From contig DHSK01000141.1 of NCBI GenBank assembly GCA_002408445.1, forward strand, positions 1 through 17,988: a stretch of 17,988 nucleotides of DNA, read 5' to 3'. This document shows positions 7,237 through 14,583 of the stretch, one piece after another. The position numbers were made by a program, and so were the translations under genes. Source of the stretch: Syntrophomonas sp. UBA5288 (GTDB taxonomy: Bacteria; Bacillota; Syntrophomonadia; Syntrophomonadales; Syntrophomonadaceae). Numbering within the stretch: position 1 is the stretch's first letter; each line of letters starts with the position of its first letter. Below the pieces are notes generated by a model that was not told where the DNA came from, ran no database searches, and worked only from the letters and a program-made list of their open reading frames with translations.

Positions 7237-7249
7237 TTAATTAGGCTCC
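7228..7249 (+). other. Stem-loop spanning the capsid stop codon
   Basis: GGGGCCTAA (7228-7236) pairs with TTAGGCTCC (7241-7249) around a TTAA loop: nine pairs, one of them G-U. The core 7231-7246 is a perfect 16-base palindrome in DNA. The stop codon TAA is at the top of the left arm. No run of T follows, so it is not a standard terminator; an mRNA-stability or processing element is possible. Confidence 0.6.
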
Positions 7250-7287
7250 ATTAACTCTTGTCAAATAATTATAAGGAGGATAAAGCA

Positions 7288-7611
7288 ATGCTTTATATTC
7301 AGGAAGGAAAAACGATTGATTACACTAATGCCGGAGCTGCAGCCATTGCTTACGGAGATGTGGTAGGGTTAACAAACCGAATCGGGATAGCCGGTGAAAA
7401 TATTGCAGTCGGAGCCACAGGATCCGTACATGTTACCGGAGTATATGAATTCCCCGCCATCAATACTGCGGCTTTTGGCGTGGGGGATAAGCTTTATTAT
7501 GATACCGCGGCCGGAAAAATTACCAATGTTGAAACCGGGAACATTCCCGCGGGCTGGGCCACAGAACCAAAACTGTTAGCCGGTACTACTGCCAGAGTCA
7601 AAATCGATTAG
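7288..7611 (+). CDS. Capsid decoration protein (DUF2190-like)
   Basis: A 107-residue, mostly beta protein, rich in Gly, Ala and Val. The order fits the DUF2190 pattern: an opening YIQEGKTIDYTNAGAAAI, then YGDVVGL with IGIAGENIAVGATGSVHVTGVYEFP, then FGVGDKLYYDTAAGKIT and a closing GTTARVKID. Proteins of this family directly follow the capsid gene and coat or cement the shell. AAGGAGG at 7273-7279 lies 8 bases before ATG 7288. An upstream in-frame TTG at 7258 lies before this site and would be a poor start. Older database entries sometimes mislabel the family as RecA/RadA-like; nothing here supports a recombinase. Confidence 0.8.
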   Translation: MLYIQEGKTIDYTNAGAAAIAYGDVVGLTNRIGIAGENIAVGATGSVHVTGVYEFPAINTAAFGVGDKLYYDTAAGKITNVETGNIPAGWATEPKLLAGTTARVKID

Positions 7612-7622
7612 GAGGTAGCGTG

Positions 7623-7946
7623 ATGATTAAATTATTGGCACCCTTTAATTATAAAGGAGGAATTATTGCAGCTGGTACCACAATAGGATTGGGAGATCTG
7701 GAAGCTAAATTGATTGCCGGAGGAGCTGCCGAGGAATTTAATCCGGTAAAAGAACCAGCTAAACCAGATCCTGAACCTACTCTGGAAGAAACCCTGGAAC
7801 CCATGACCAAAGCTGAATTACTCGAATACATAAAGCAAGCTGGAATCGAAGATATAACTGATAAAAATAAAAAAGAAGAAATCATCGCGGCACTGCTTAA
7901 TGCTGTAGATAATGGCTTTGAACTTAAGTTAGATACAGGAGAGTAG
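7623..7946 (+). CDS. Phage head-associated protein with C-terminal LEM/HeH-like motif
   Basis: A 107-residue protein of two parts. Residues 1-40 (KLLAPFNYKGGIIAAGTTI, then a helix ending EAKLIAGGAAEEF) match a small beta-rich module common just after phage capsid genes. A Pro/Glu-rich linker (about 44-60) leads to residues 62-95 with TKAELLEYIKQAGIEDITD and KKEEIIAALL, the helix-extended-loop-helix (LEM/SAP/Rho-N-like) pattern seen in some DNA-binding and phage head proteins. Start ATG 7623 follows AGGAGGT (7610-7616); the GTG at 7620 is too close. The role, perhaps a shell or DNA contact protein, is inferred from position. Confidence 0.7.
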   Translation: MIKLLAPFNYKGGIIAAGTTIGLGDLEAKLIAGGAAEEFNPVKEPAKPDPEPTLEETLEPMTKAELLEYIKQAGIEDITDKNKKEEIIAALLNAVDNGFELKLDTGE

Positions 7947-7948
7947 CT

Positions 7949-8266
7949 ATGAGTTTTAAGGATCAGATAGCTCTTGACCGGGCTATATTTTTTAACTCTG
8001 ATGAGTTTGCCGATAAACATACCATTAATGGAGTCTTGCTGCCGGATATTATTATAGACAATGACCGTCTGAAAGAACGATCTAAAAAAGAGTTTGACGG
8101 AATCAGTGTCGGTGAACTGTTATTTTTCGTTAAAACGGATTCCTTGGGTAATAAGCCTGAGGAAGGTACCCCGATGATATTCGATGGCCGGCAAATGTAC
8201 GTATTTAATGTCCGTGAGGATATGGGGATACTGGAAATAATCCTGGCCCAGAATAGAGGTGTTTAA
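7949..8266 (+). CDS. Head-tail joining/completion protein
   Basis: A 105-residue protein resembling the short head-tail joining proteins (lambda gpFII-like group, often mislabelled as sugar-transporter-like) found after head genes in Bacillota prophages. Seen pattern: an opening with FFNSDEFADKHTINGVLLP, a Lys/Glu-rich helix, then beta strands GISVGELLFFV, PMIFDGRQMYVFNV and GILEIILAQNRGV. The FDGRxYxVxxVxEdMGxLEIxL layout is the typical ending. It would cap the connector so that the tail can dock. AGGAGAG at 7937-7943 sets the start. Exact interface role is inference. Confidence 0.72.
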   Translation: MSFKDQIALDRAIFFNSDEFADKHTINGVLLPDIIIDNDRLKERSKKEFDGISVGELLFFVKTDSLGNKPEEGTPMIFDGRQMYVFNVREDMGILEIILAQNRGV

Positions 8267-8267
8267 T

Positions 8268-8882
8268 ATGGGGAAAGGGCCTATTCTGATAGATACCCGG
8301 GAAATAGACCGATTGGTACTCGGTTTAAAGGGCTTTGAAGATGAGGTAGGAGAAGCTACTTTTCATGCCTTAAAGCGGACTATCGAGCATGTTAAGACTC
8401 AGACTGGCAGGATAGTCAGTAAAGAATACTCAATACCACAGAAGATGGTTAAGGAAACATTTAAAGGCGGGCTGAAGACCAAAAACAGCAGTTCAGGACT
8501 TGAAGTTAATCTTTTATCAATTGGCCGAACATTGACTTTGGCAAGGTTTCCTCATTCGCCGATAGCCCCGCCGGCCAGAAAAAAATATAAGGTTAAAGTA
8601 GCCATTAAACGTGAAGGAGGGCGCAAGGTAATAACAAGCAGCCCTCCTCCTTTTATCGCCACTACCGGGGCTAAGACACTGGATAAAATACAGTTTAACG
8701 TGTTCAGAAGAGAAGGGAAAAAACGCTTGCCCATAAAACCACTCTTTACTTTGTCCATTCCTCAGATGATTACAAACGAAAAGGTTGCAGAGCGGATCCA
8801 GGAGGCAGCCAGTAAGAAACTAGCGGAACGTATGGAGCATGAAATAATTTACCGTATGACCAAAATTAAGACATCGAGGTGA
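8268..8882 (+). CDS. Minor tail protein Z-like / tail completion protein
   Basis: A 204-residue basic protein that fits the gpZ family (tail completion, head-tail attachment). The N-terminal third has LIDTREIDRLVLGLKGFEDE and a helical stretch ending in YSIPQKMVKETF, a typical gpZ marker. The middle is very basic (KKYKVKVAIKREGGRKV) and is followed by a PPPFIATTGAK segment, also typical of these proteins. The C-terminal helix (ERIQEAASKKLAERMEHEI) is charged. ATG 8268 follows AGAGGTG; it sits one base after the previous stop. It marks the joint between head and tail modules. Confidence 0.75.
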   Translation: MGKGPILIDTREIDRLVLGLKGFEDEVGEATFHALKRTIEHVKTQTGRIVSKEYSIPQKMVKETFKGGLKTKNSSSGLEVNLLSIGRTLTLARFPHSPIAPPARKKYKVKVAIKREGGRKVITSSPPPFIATTGAKTLDKIQFNVFRREGKKRLPIKPLFTLSIPQMITNEKVAERIQEAASKKLAERMEHEIIYRMTKIKTSR

Positions 8883-8886
8883 TATT

Positions 8887-9420
8887 GTGGCCACTGTATC
8901 AGTACTAAACGCTATAAAGGACTTTATAGCTGACAAGGTATCACCCGGGATCCGGTTACAGATGTCGAATGACAATAATGTCGATGAATACCAATTATTA
9001 AATCCCAATGTTTTTGTTGGTTGGATCCCGCCCAAAGGTTACCTTCCGGAGGGTATGGAATCTGCCATACCGTGCCTGATTGTTGGGTTGGATAGCGGTG
9101 CTGAAGATACAGAAGACGGGCAGTATGATATCCGGATTCCGGTAGCGGTTTACAGCCCAGGCCTGCATGCATCTGATGAAAGCGGTGAAGTGGATTATAC
9201 CCCGGATCTGCAAGGATATATTGACCTACTTAACATTATTGACCGGACAGTTGCAGCACTATCCAAGAACTTAATTATTACTGATGCCGGGACTATCCAA
9301 AAGCCCATTAAATGGGGTATGTACGATGAACAGCCATATCCATACTGGTATGGTTGGATAACTTTTACCCTGGTGACACGCGGCTATCCGGAATCTGAGA
9401 TAGCACGGAAATTTTTATAG
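8887..9420 (+). CDS. Putative tail terminator / neck protein
   Basis: A 177-residue protein I cannot place in a named family with certainty. Seen: an N-terminal helix VSVLNAIKDFIADKV, a segment SAIPCLIVGLDSGAEDTED, beta strands IRIPVAVYSP, a helix with LLNIIDRTVAALSKN, and a final WYGWITFTLVTRGYP. This succession (helix, Pro-containing strand, long helix, closing strand before an aromatic end) is what tail terminators look like, and the gene sits between gpZ-like and sheath genes where such proteins are encoded. GTG 8887 is set by GAGGTG at 8876-8881 with a 5-base spacer. The protein would close the tail end near the neck. Confidence 0.55.
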   Translation: MATVSVLNAIKDFIADKVSPGIRLQMSNDNNVDEYQLLNPNVFVGWIPPKGYLPEGMESAIPCLIVGLDSGAEDTEDGQYDIRIPVAVYSPGLHASDESGEVDYTPDLQGYIDLLNIIDRTVAALSKNLIITDAGTIQKPIKWGMYDEQPYPYWYGWITFTLVTRGYPESEIARKFL

Positions 9421-9435
9421 TGAGGTGATTAAAGG

Positions 9436-10896
9436 GTGTACAAGCATGGTGCATTTGCTGATCTGATGGCCACTCAGGATTTTGTTGCTCCCAAGGGGGT
9501 AGCTACCCTGCCGGTTTATTTTGGCCGACTGCCGGTTCATCAGCTGTTAACTTTCGAAGATAAAGTCAATGAGCCTATACTTGTTAAAAGTTTTAATGAT
9601 GCTGTAACTAAATGCGGTTACAATGACAATAACTGGGCTGAATTTGATTTATGTGAGGCTATATATGCTCATTTCAAAAACGATATCCAACCTATTGGCC
9701 CGATTGTATTAGTCAATGTTTTAGATCCTGCCACAATGGTTACTCCAGACAAGACAGCAACTGTAACTATTACAAATGGCATAGGTTACATCGAGAATGA
9801 CAAGGTTATATTAAACACTATTGAAATTACGGGAAAAATATTAGGTACCGATTATTCAGCAGTTTATACTACTGATGGCGCAAAAGTACTTATTACTGAT
9901 CTTAAAGGTGCCCTGGCTTCCCCGGTTAATGTGACTTTTAATGAAGTAAACCCGGATAGTGTAACCAAAACAGAATTAATAGGCGGTGTAAACGCAACTA
10001 CTGGAGTCCGCACTGGTATCAGTGTTATTGATCTGGTATATCTCATACATAATATGGTGCCTACCATAATAGATGCTCCGGCCTGGAGCCATGAACCCGA
10101 TGTAGATGCAGCTCTTAAAGCGGCCGGCCAAAAGATTAATGGTCATTGGTATGCCTGGGTAAACAGCAATCTTGATGCTACTAGCGGTACCGGGGCAGAA
10201 ACTATTTCCGAGGCCACGACATGGAAATCCACGAACGGTTATGACGGAGCCGGTGAAACGCCTTGCTGGCCAATGGCCAAGAATGGCGCCAAGTTGTTCC
10301 ATTTGTCCACTTTAACTACTGTAACTATGCAGTGGGTGGATTATAACAATGGCAACATTCCGTATGAATCACCGTCTAATAAGCCGGTTGATATTACCGG
10401 GATGTGTCTTGCTGATGGTACAGCGGTAGTATTCGATCAGGTGCAGGCTACTGACTTAAACAGTAAGGGAACCAGAACATTATCTTACTGGGGTGGCCGC
10501 TGGGTACTATGGGGACCTAATACTGGTGCCTATGAATACGGTAAGGATATGGACATTAAAGATAAATTTGATTGCAATGTCCGGATGCTTTACCATCTGG
10601 CCAATGAATTCCAGAACCGGTATGGAATACTGGTTGATGGACCAATGAAACGGGCTATGGTAGATACCATCCTGAATGATTACCAGAAGTTTCTGGATGG
10701 ATTAATTACCAGTGGGGCTTTGCTGTACGGAGTAATACAATTTAACGAAACCAGTAATTCCGACAGTGATATTGTAGAAGGTGACTTCACATGGGACGTT
10801 GCCACTACTACGACACCGCCGGGCAAGAGCTTAACAGCTAAAGTGGCTTATACAATAAAGGGATTTAATGTCCTATTTGGAGGTGAGCAGGCATGA
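9436..10896 (+). CDS. Contractile tail sheath protein (P2 gpFI family)
   Basis: A 486-residue sheath subunit; contraction of the sheath drives the tube through the host envelope. The C-terminal domain is diagnostic: the segment from about residue 413 (LNDYQKFLDGLITSGALLYG) through SDSDIVEGDFTWDV and TTPPGKSLTAKV to the end contains the conserved strands that link sheath subunits. The middle part holds the variable outer domain. The start is GTG 9436, 8 bases after GAGGTG at 9422-9427; the protein opens YKHGAFADLMATQDFV. The stop overlaps the next start (ATGA). Its presence shows that the virion is a myovirus rather than a siphovirus, despite the lambda-like packaging genes. Confidence 0.93.
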   Translation: MYKHGAFADLMATQDFVAPKGVATLPVYFGRLPVHQLLTFEDKVNEPILVKSFNDAVTKCGYNDNNWAEFDLCEAIYAHFKNDIQPIGPIVLVNVLDPATMVTPDKTATVTITNGIGYIENDKVILNTIEITGKILGTDYSAVYTTDGAKVLITDLKGALASPVNVTFNEVNPDSVTKTELIGGVNATTGVRTGISVIDLVYLIHNMVPTIIDAPAWSHEPDVDAALKAAGQKINGHWYAWVNSNLDATSGTGAETISEATTWKSTNGYDGAGETPCWPMAKNGAKLFHLSTLTTVTMQWVDYNNGNIPYESPSNKPVDITGMCLADGTAVVFDQVQATDLNSKGTRTLSYWGGRWVLWGPNTGAYEYGKDMDIKDKFDCNVRMLYHLANEFQNRYGILVDGPMKRAMVDTILNDYQKFLDGLITSGALLYGVIQFNETSNSDSDIVEGDFTWDVATTTTPPGKSLTAKVAYTIKGFNVLFGGEQA

Positions 10897-11399
10897 TAAT
10901 TTCAGGAGCTGTAATTGCTCATAAACTGCTGGCTGATGGGAAGGAGATAGATGATAATGTGTCCTGCCAGCTGCCATCAATTGAAACCCAGACATCTGAA
11001 TTAAAAGGTGCCGGTATACTTGGTTCAATTGATATGCCGGTGACCGGGCAGATTGGGAGTATGACATTATCTCTTAGCACGCGCTCCATAAACAAAAATG
11101 GAGCTAATCTGGCCAAACCGGGAGTGCAGAACCTGGAATTACGTTTTGCTCGTGACACTGTAACTGCCAGCGGTGAAACCGTACCCCAGGGAGCGAAGAT
11201 ATTTCTTACAGCCGTAAATAAGAAGTATGATCCGGGTAAAGTGGAGAATAACTCCACCATGGACGGGAGCATTGATTTTGAAGTACTCAGATACCGCCAG
11301 GTGATTGACGGCAAAGAGACACTGCTAATTGATAAACAAAACTATATTTATAAAGTTAACGGAATTGACTATATGCAGAAGGTTCGGGCCGTTCTCTAA
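10893..11399 (+). CDS. Major tail tube protein (P2 gpFII family)
   Basis: A 168-residue tube subunit forming the inner channel of the tail inside the sheath. It is beta-rich: LPSIETQTSELKGAGILG near residues 28-45, GQIGSMTLSLSTRSIN, then LELRFARDT and the closing INGKETL-like strands DGKETLLIDKQNYIYKVNG, as in gpFII proteins. The order sheath-tube-E-tape is the same as in P2. The start ATG overlaps the sheath stop and is preceded by GGAGGTG at 10879-10885. The stop codon lies in the loop of an 8-bp stem-loop. Expected to be one of the most abundant virion proteins. Confidence 0.88.
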   Translation: MIISGAVIAHKLLADGKEIDDNVSCQLPSIETQTSELKGAGILGSIDMPVTGQIGSMTLSLSTRSINKNGANLAKPGVQNLELRFARDTVTASGETVPQGAKIFLTAVNKKYDPGKVENNSTMDGSIDFEVLRYRQVIDGKETLLIDKQNYIYKVNGIDYMQKVRAVL

Positions 11400-11410
11400 C
11401 AGGAACGGCC
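11387..11410 (+). other. Stem-loop spanning the tail tube stop codon
   Basis: GGCCGTTC (11387-11394) pairs perfectly with GAACGGCC (11403-11410) around an 8-base loop that contains the stop codon TAA (11397-11399). No T run follows, so termination is unlikely. It parallels the stem-loop at the capsid stop and could act in mRNA processing or stability. Confidence 0.6.
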
Positions 11411-11434
11411 ATATTCTTGATTGGAGGAATTATA

Positions 11435-11746
11435 ATGCCGGAAAAATTTAAATTGACTAAACCGATCATGGTAAATGGGGCGGAAGTGAGTGAGCTGCCT
11501 TATGATTTTGAAAATATGAGCGCCAAGGATAAGCTCAATGCCGGCAAAGAAATGAAAATGGCCGGTTATCCGCCCAGTAATGCGGAGGAACTTGATTCCG
11601 ATTATCACTTTTTCTTATTTGCCAAGGCAGTAACGAAAGCTGATCCCAACATAGATTCGACAGACATACTACGGATAAGTGCCAAAGATTCCAGAGAGGC
11701 AGGGAAACTAGCCAGGCATTTTTTCTATTTCGATTCGGGGGAATAA
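11435..11746 (+). CDS. Tail assembly chaperone E (zero-frame product)
   Basis: A 103-residue protein of the P2 E / Mu gp41 chaperone group (Phage_TAC_7-like): it would bind the tape measure during tail assembly and not stay in the virion. Seen pattern: FKLTKPIMVNGAEVSELPYDFENMSA at the start, a helix NAGKEMKMAGYPPSNAEEL, then FFLFAKAVTKADPNIDSTDI and a C-terminal helix ending ARHFFYFDSGE. GGAGG (11423-11427) lies 7 bases before ATG. A -1 slippery heptamer covers codons 96-97, and the E' frame continues past this stop to 11907, so a second, longer product is expected. Confidence 0.88.
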   Translation: MPEKFKLTKPIMVNGAEVSELPYDFENMSAKDKLNAGKEMKMAGYPPSNAEELDSDYHFFLFAKAVTKADPNIDSTDILRISAKDSREAGKLARHFFYFDSGE

Positions 11747-11907
11747 TATCAGACGATTGGCTTAAACATGCTATTGCTGAGGTTACAATTATGACCTCGA
11801 CTTCAGCTGAATATTGTTTTTCTCTCCCAATTATTGACTTCGTTGATTTTTATAAAACACTTGATGAAGAATTCAAACGATTAAATAAAATGAGAAAGAA
11901 GGGTTAA
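11435..11907 (+). CDS. Tail assembly chaperone E+E' (-1 frameshift product)
   Basis: Reading E to codon 97 (11725), slipping back one base and continuing from 11725 to the TAA at 11905-11907 gives a 157-residue protein: 97 residues of E plus 60 new ones (starting LFRFGG, then DDWLKHAIAEVTIM and a middle FSLPIIDFVDFYKTL, ending in KMRKKG). This is the P2 E/E+E' arrangement and parallels lambda G/GT. The second frame has no well-placed start codon of its own; its only early ATG (11791) lacks a ribosome-binding site. It ends three bases before the tape measure start. The fused tail is thought to recruit the tape measure. The amount of frameshifting cannot be read from sequence. Confidence 0.8.
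11719..11725 (+). promoter_or_regulatory. -1 programmed frameshift slippery heptamer T TTT TTC
   Basis: In the E frame the codons are CAT TTT TTC, so T TTT TTC has the correct X XXY YYZ phase: both P-site and A-site tRNAs can re-pair after slipping one base back. P2 uses T TTT TTG in its E gene. A purine-rich AGAGAGGCAGGGA at 11693-11705, 13 bases upstream, resembles the internal ribosome-binding signal that stimulates dnaX frameshifting. Confidence 0.8.
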
Positions 11908-11910
11908 TCT

Positions 11911-13464
11911 ATGGCAAATGAAAAGGAATTAAGGGCTCTGATAACTCTTGCCGGCAAAATTGACCCTTCACTACAAACCGCTATTCTGAAGGCATCCGGT
12001 GAAACAATGAAACTATCCAATAATTTAGAAAATGCCGGCCGTAAAATGAATGAGGTCGGTACAATAGCAAAGGGTGCTTTCCTGGGCGGGGTAGCTTCGA
12101 ATGCCATTACAGAAATTTCGTCACGTTTATGGGAATTTGGAAAGAAAAGCCTGATGCTTTCTTCAGATCTCAAGGAAGTACAGAATGTCGTTGATACCAC
12201 CTTCGGAAAAAGCTCTGGTCAAATTAATAATTGGTCTAAAAATGCATTGGAAGCGTACGGCTTATCGGAACTGCAGGCCAAGCAATATACCGGTACCTTG
12301 GGGGCCATGCTAAAAAGCAGCGGTTTGGCTGGTGACAGCATTATTAAAATGTCCGAAAATATGACCGCACTATCTGGCGATTTTGCATCATTCTATAATT
12401 TAGATCAAGAAGCAGCATTTGAAAAAATACAGTCAGGAATAAGCGGTGAAACGGAACCTCTGAAAGCACTGGGCATAAATATGAGCGTGGCTAATCTGGA
12501 GGCATTTGCTTTGTCTGAGGGGATTAAAACTTCATACAGTAAGATGGACCAGGCCTCGCAGACTTTGCTCCGATATAATTATTTAATGAGTGTATCCGGT
12601 GACGCGCAGGGGGACTTTGCCAAGACCAGCGATCAAGCGGCCAACCAGATGCGCTTATTCGAAACCAATATAGATCAAATGGGCTCCACTTTGGCTGTTA
12701 AAGTATTGCCTGCTGTAACGGAATTTCTAAAATACGGTAATGACATTTTAATGGGTAACAAAGAACTATCGCCGGTAATATACGGGGTAGGTGCAGCTCT
12801 TACAAGTTTGTTGGTTATTAGTACCATTACAAAACTATATGATGCATGGAAACTCAGTACATTTGCCATGACGTTAGCCCAGTGGGGATTAAACACAGCA
12901 TTACTTGCAAATCCGATCGGTTTGATTATAGTTGGAATAGGGTTACTGGTAGCTGCAGGGGTTTTACTATATCGAAACTGGGATACAATTAAAGCCGCAG
13001 CAATAGATTTGTGGGATAAGATATCTAATACTTTTAAAAACGGTGTTAACACAGCTATTGACTATGTAAATAAATTGATTGATGGCATGAATCTCATACC
13101 TGGTATTGATATAGATCATATAAGTAAGCTTAGTGTAGCTTACAACCCTCAAAGTGTGGGGAATTATAAGCAATTGGAGAGATACGCAGAAGGTGGATTT
13201 GCTGATAAGCCGTCCCTATTTGCAGAAGATGGATTAGAAGTAGCTATACCTATAGAGAAGACACCAAGAAGCCTAGGTTTGCTCAATCAGACAGCCCAAA
13301 TATTGGGCGCAAGTGACTCTAAACCTGTTCAAATTAATTACGCTCCTGTAATTCAAGGTGGAAATGCTGCAGAAGTTAAACAGGAATTATCCCTAGCTTT
13401 TGAACAATTTAAAAACTGGGTAGAACAATATCTCGATGCGGAAGCGAGGGTTTCTTTTGGCTAA
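11911..13464 (+). CDS. Tail tape measure protein
   Basis: A 517-residue protein that would set tail length and be ejected with DNA. Residues about 80-280 form the phage-tail minor/TP901-type core (DLKEVQNVVDTTFGKSSGQI, TGTLGAMLKSSGLAGDSI, a run of Ala and Asp). Two hydrophobic segments follow at about 287-305 and 333-354, as in tape measures that may form a membrane pore. The C-terminal end carries YAEGGF and FAEDGLEVAIPIE, a variant of the GGF...GEAGPEAIIPL motif seen at tape measure ends. AAGGG at 11899-11903 sets the start, three bases after the E+E' stop. It is shorter than P2 gpT (about 815), so a rather short tail is expected. Confidence 0.92.
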   Translation: MANEKELRALITLAGKIDPSLQTAILKASGETMKLSNNLENAGRKMNEVGTIAKGAFLGGVASNAITEISSRLWEFGKKSLMLSSDLKEVQNVVDTTFGKSSGQINNWSKNALEAYGLSELQAKQYTGTLGAMLKSSGLAGDSIIKMSENMTALSGDFASFYNLDQEAAFEKIQSGISGETEPLKALGINMSVANLEAFALSEGIKTSYSKMDQASQTLLRYNYLMSVSGDAQGDFAKTSDQAANQMRLFETNIDQMGSTLAVKVLPAVTEFLKYGNDILMGNKELSPVIYGVGAALTSLLVISTITKLYDAWKLSTFAMTLAQWGLNTALLANPIGLIIVGIGLLVAAGVLLYRNWDTIKAAAIDLWDKISNTFKNGVNTAIDYVNKLIDGMNLIPGIDIDHISKLSVAYNPQSVGNYKQLERYAEGGFADKPSLFAEDGLEVAIPIEKTPRSLGLLNQTAQILGASDSKPVQINYAPVIQGGNAAEVKQELSLAFEQFKNWVEQYLDAEARVSFG

Positions 13465-13663
13465 TTATATAGAATATAAAACTAAACAAGGAGATACCTT
13501 CGATATCATTGCACTCAAGTTCTATAACGATGAATATAAAGCGTCTCTGCTTATGCAAAAAAATCTAGCCCATATCAGCACAATTATATTCGATGAAGGC
13601 ATTACATTGAAGATTCCGATGATTGAGCAGGAAGCAATATCCAATCTTCCGCCCTGGAGGTGA
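13457..13663 (+). CDS. Tail protein X (LysM-like baseplate hub linker)
   Basis: A 68-residue protein of the P2 gpX / phage tail X family. Seen: the LysM-like opening YIEYKTKQGDTFDIIALKFY, a middle DEYKASLLMQKN, and a closing FDEGITLKIPMIEQE. Tail X proteins sit at the tail tip and bind the hub. TTG 13457 is the best start: GCGAGGG at 13445-13450 lies 6 bases upstream and the protein then opens ANYIEYK, matching family N-termini. The in-frame ATG 13436 lies before the ribosome-binding site. The gene overlaps the tape measure end by 8 bases. Confidence 0.85.
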   Translation: MANYIEYKTKQGDTFDIIALKFYNDEYKASLLMQKNLAHISTIIFDEGITLKIPMIEQEAISNLPPWR

Positions 13664-13668
13664 GTCTT

Positions 13669-14583
13669 GTGCAGATGTTTTACGAAGGAAAAGATATAAC
13701 TGCTGATATTGAGGTTAGAAAAGCGAATCTGAATGACAAGGCTTGTGGAGGAGAGCTGGACAGTCTCGAGTTAAGCCTGGACGATTCAAAGGGCCTCTGG
13801 AGTCAATGGAAACCGGCCAAAAACCACACCATACAGGTTAAAGAATCCGGATTTGACTCCGGAGTTATGTATATCGATGAGATCGGGCAACAAAAAGGGA
13901 TGATTATTCTTAAGGGATTACCGATTAAACAGGAAGCGAAGGCGGACAACTCAAAAGCGTGGGACAATGTCCGTTTCCTGGAATTGGCCCAGGAGATGGC
14001 ATCTAAACATGACCTGCAGCTGGAGACATATGGTATAGACAATCCATTATATTCGCGGGTCGATCAGTCCTGCCAGGCGGATTTTCTGTTCATGGCCTGG
14101 CGATGTTTACTGGAAGGATACTCGTTGAAGATATTTAACGGAAAACTAATTATATTCGGCCAGAAATACATGGAAGAACAAGCCCCAGTTAAAACAATCA
14201 CCATCGACAACATCGATGGTGATTTTCTTTATAAGGACAAATCTGTCCAGATTTATGGTGCATGTAAATTATCTTATCAAGGTATAGAATACCAATTCAC
14301 AGCACCAAGTACCTATGGGCCTACTCTTAAAAAGACTGATATTCCGCTAAATAGCGTAGGTGAGGCAGAGAGATTCAGCAAGGGCTTACTCAGGGCCCAG
14401 AATTGTTATGAGCAGACTATGGCGTGCTCCTTAAAACTAGATCCTGGACTGGGAGCGGGGAATACTGTTACCCTATCACAGTTTGGATTGGCAGATGGTA
14501 AATATATTGCTTATCAGATAATACATAAATTCACTGAAGGAAAGACAGTGCTTAAGTTACGGAGGCCTTTGGAGGGATACTGA
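13669..14583 (+). CDS. Baseplate hub protein (P2 gpD-like, late control D family)
   Basis: A 304-residue protein of the gpD / gp27-like hub family at the centre of the baseplate. The N-terminus (MFYEGKDITADIEVRKANL followed by LDSLELSLDDSKGLW) is typical: a strand-rich domain with the DxLxLxLDD motif. The middle has a helical section (LELAQEMASKHDLQLE) followed by FLFMAWRCLLEGYSLKIFNG, as in other members. The C-terminal end (AGNTVTLSQFGLADGKYIAYQI) is the closing barrel. GTG 13669 lies 8 bases after GGAGG; ATG 13675 is possible but less favoured. It follows tail X and is followed by a gpV-like protein, as expected for a hub-spike block. Confidence 0.87.
   Translation: MQMFYEGKDITADIEVRKANLNDKACGGELDSLELSLDDSKGLWSQWKPAKNHTIQVKESGFDSGVMYIDEIGQQKGMIILKGLPIKQEAKADNSKAWDNVRFLELAQEMASKHDLQLETYGIDNPLYSRVDQSCQADFLFMAWRCLLEGYSLKIFNGKLIIFGQKYMEEQAPVKTITIDNIDGDFLYKDKSVQIYGACKLSYQGIEYQFTAPSTYGPTLKKTDIPLNSVGEAERFSKGLLRAQNCYEQTMACSLKLDPGLGAGNTVTLSQFGLADGKYIAYQIIHKFTEGKTVLKLRRPLEGY

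Noticed and set aside
7228..7249. Intrinsic terminator after the capsid gene
   Set aside because: The stem is good but no T-run follows, and the next gene starts within 40 bases on the same strand with a strong ribosome-binding site.
11737..11741. GGGGG run near the E stop as an alternative slippage site
   Set aside because: A -1 slip there lets only one codon re-pair well (GGG), with a mismatch in the A site. T TTT TTC just upstream has perfect phase and tandem re-pairing.
1671..12297. Frequent GGTACC (about 11 by eye) and GGATCC palindromes
   Set aside because: Counts by eye are somewhat above random expectation, but without a proper background model they show only that the phage does not avoid these sites; they have no regular spacing or context.
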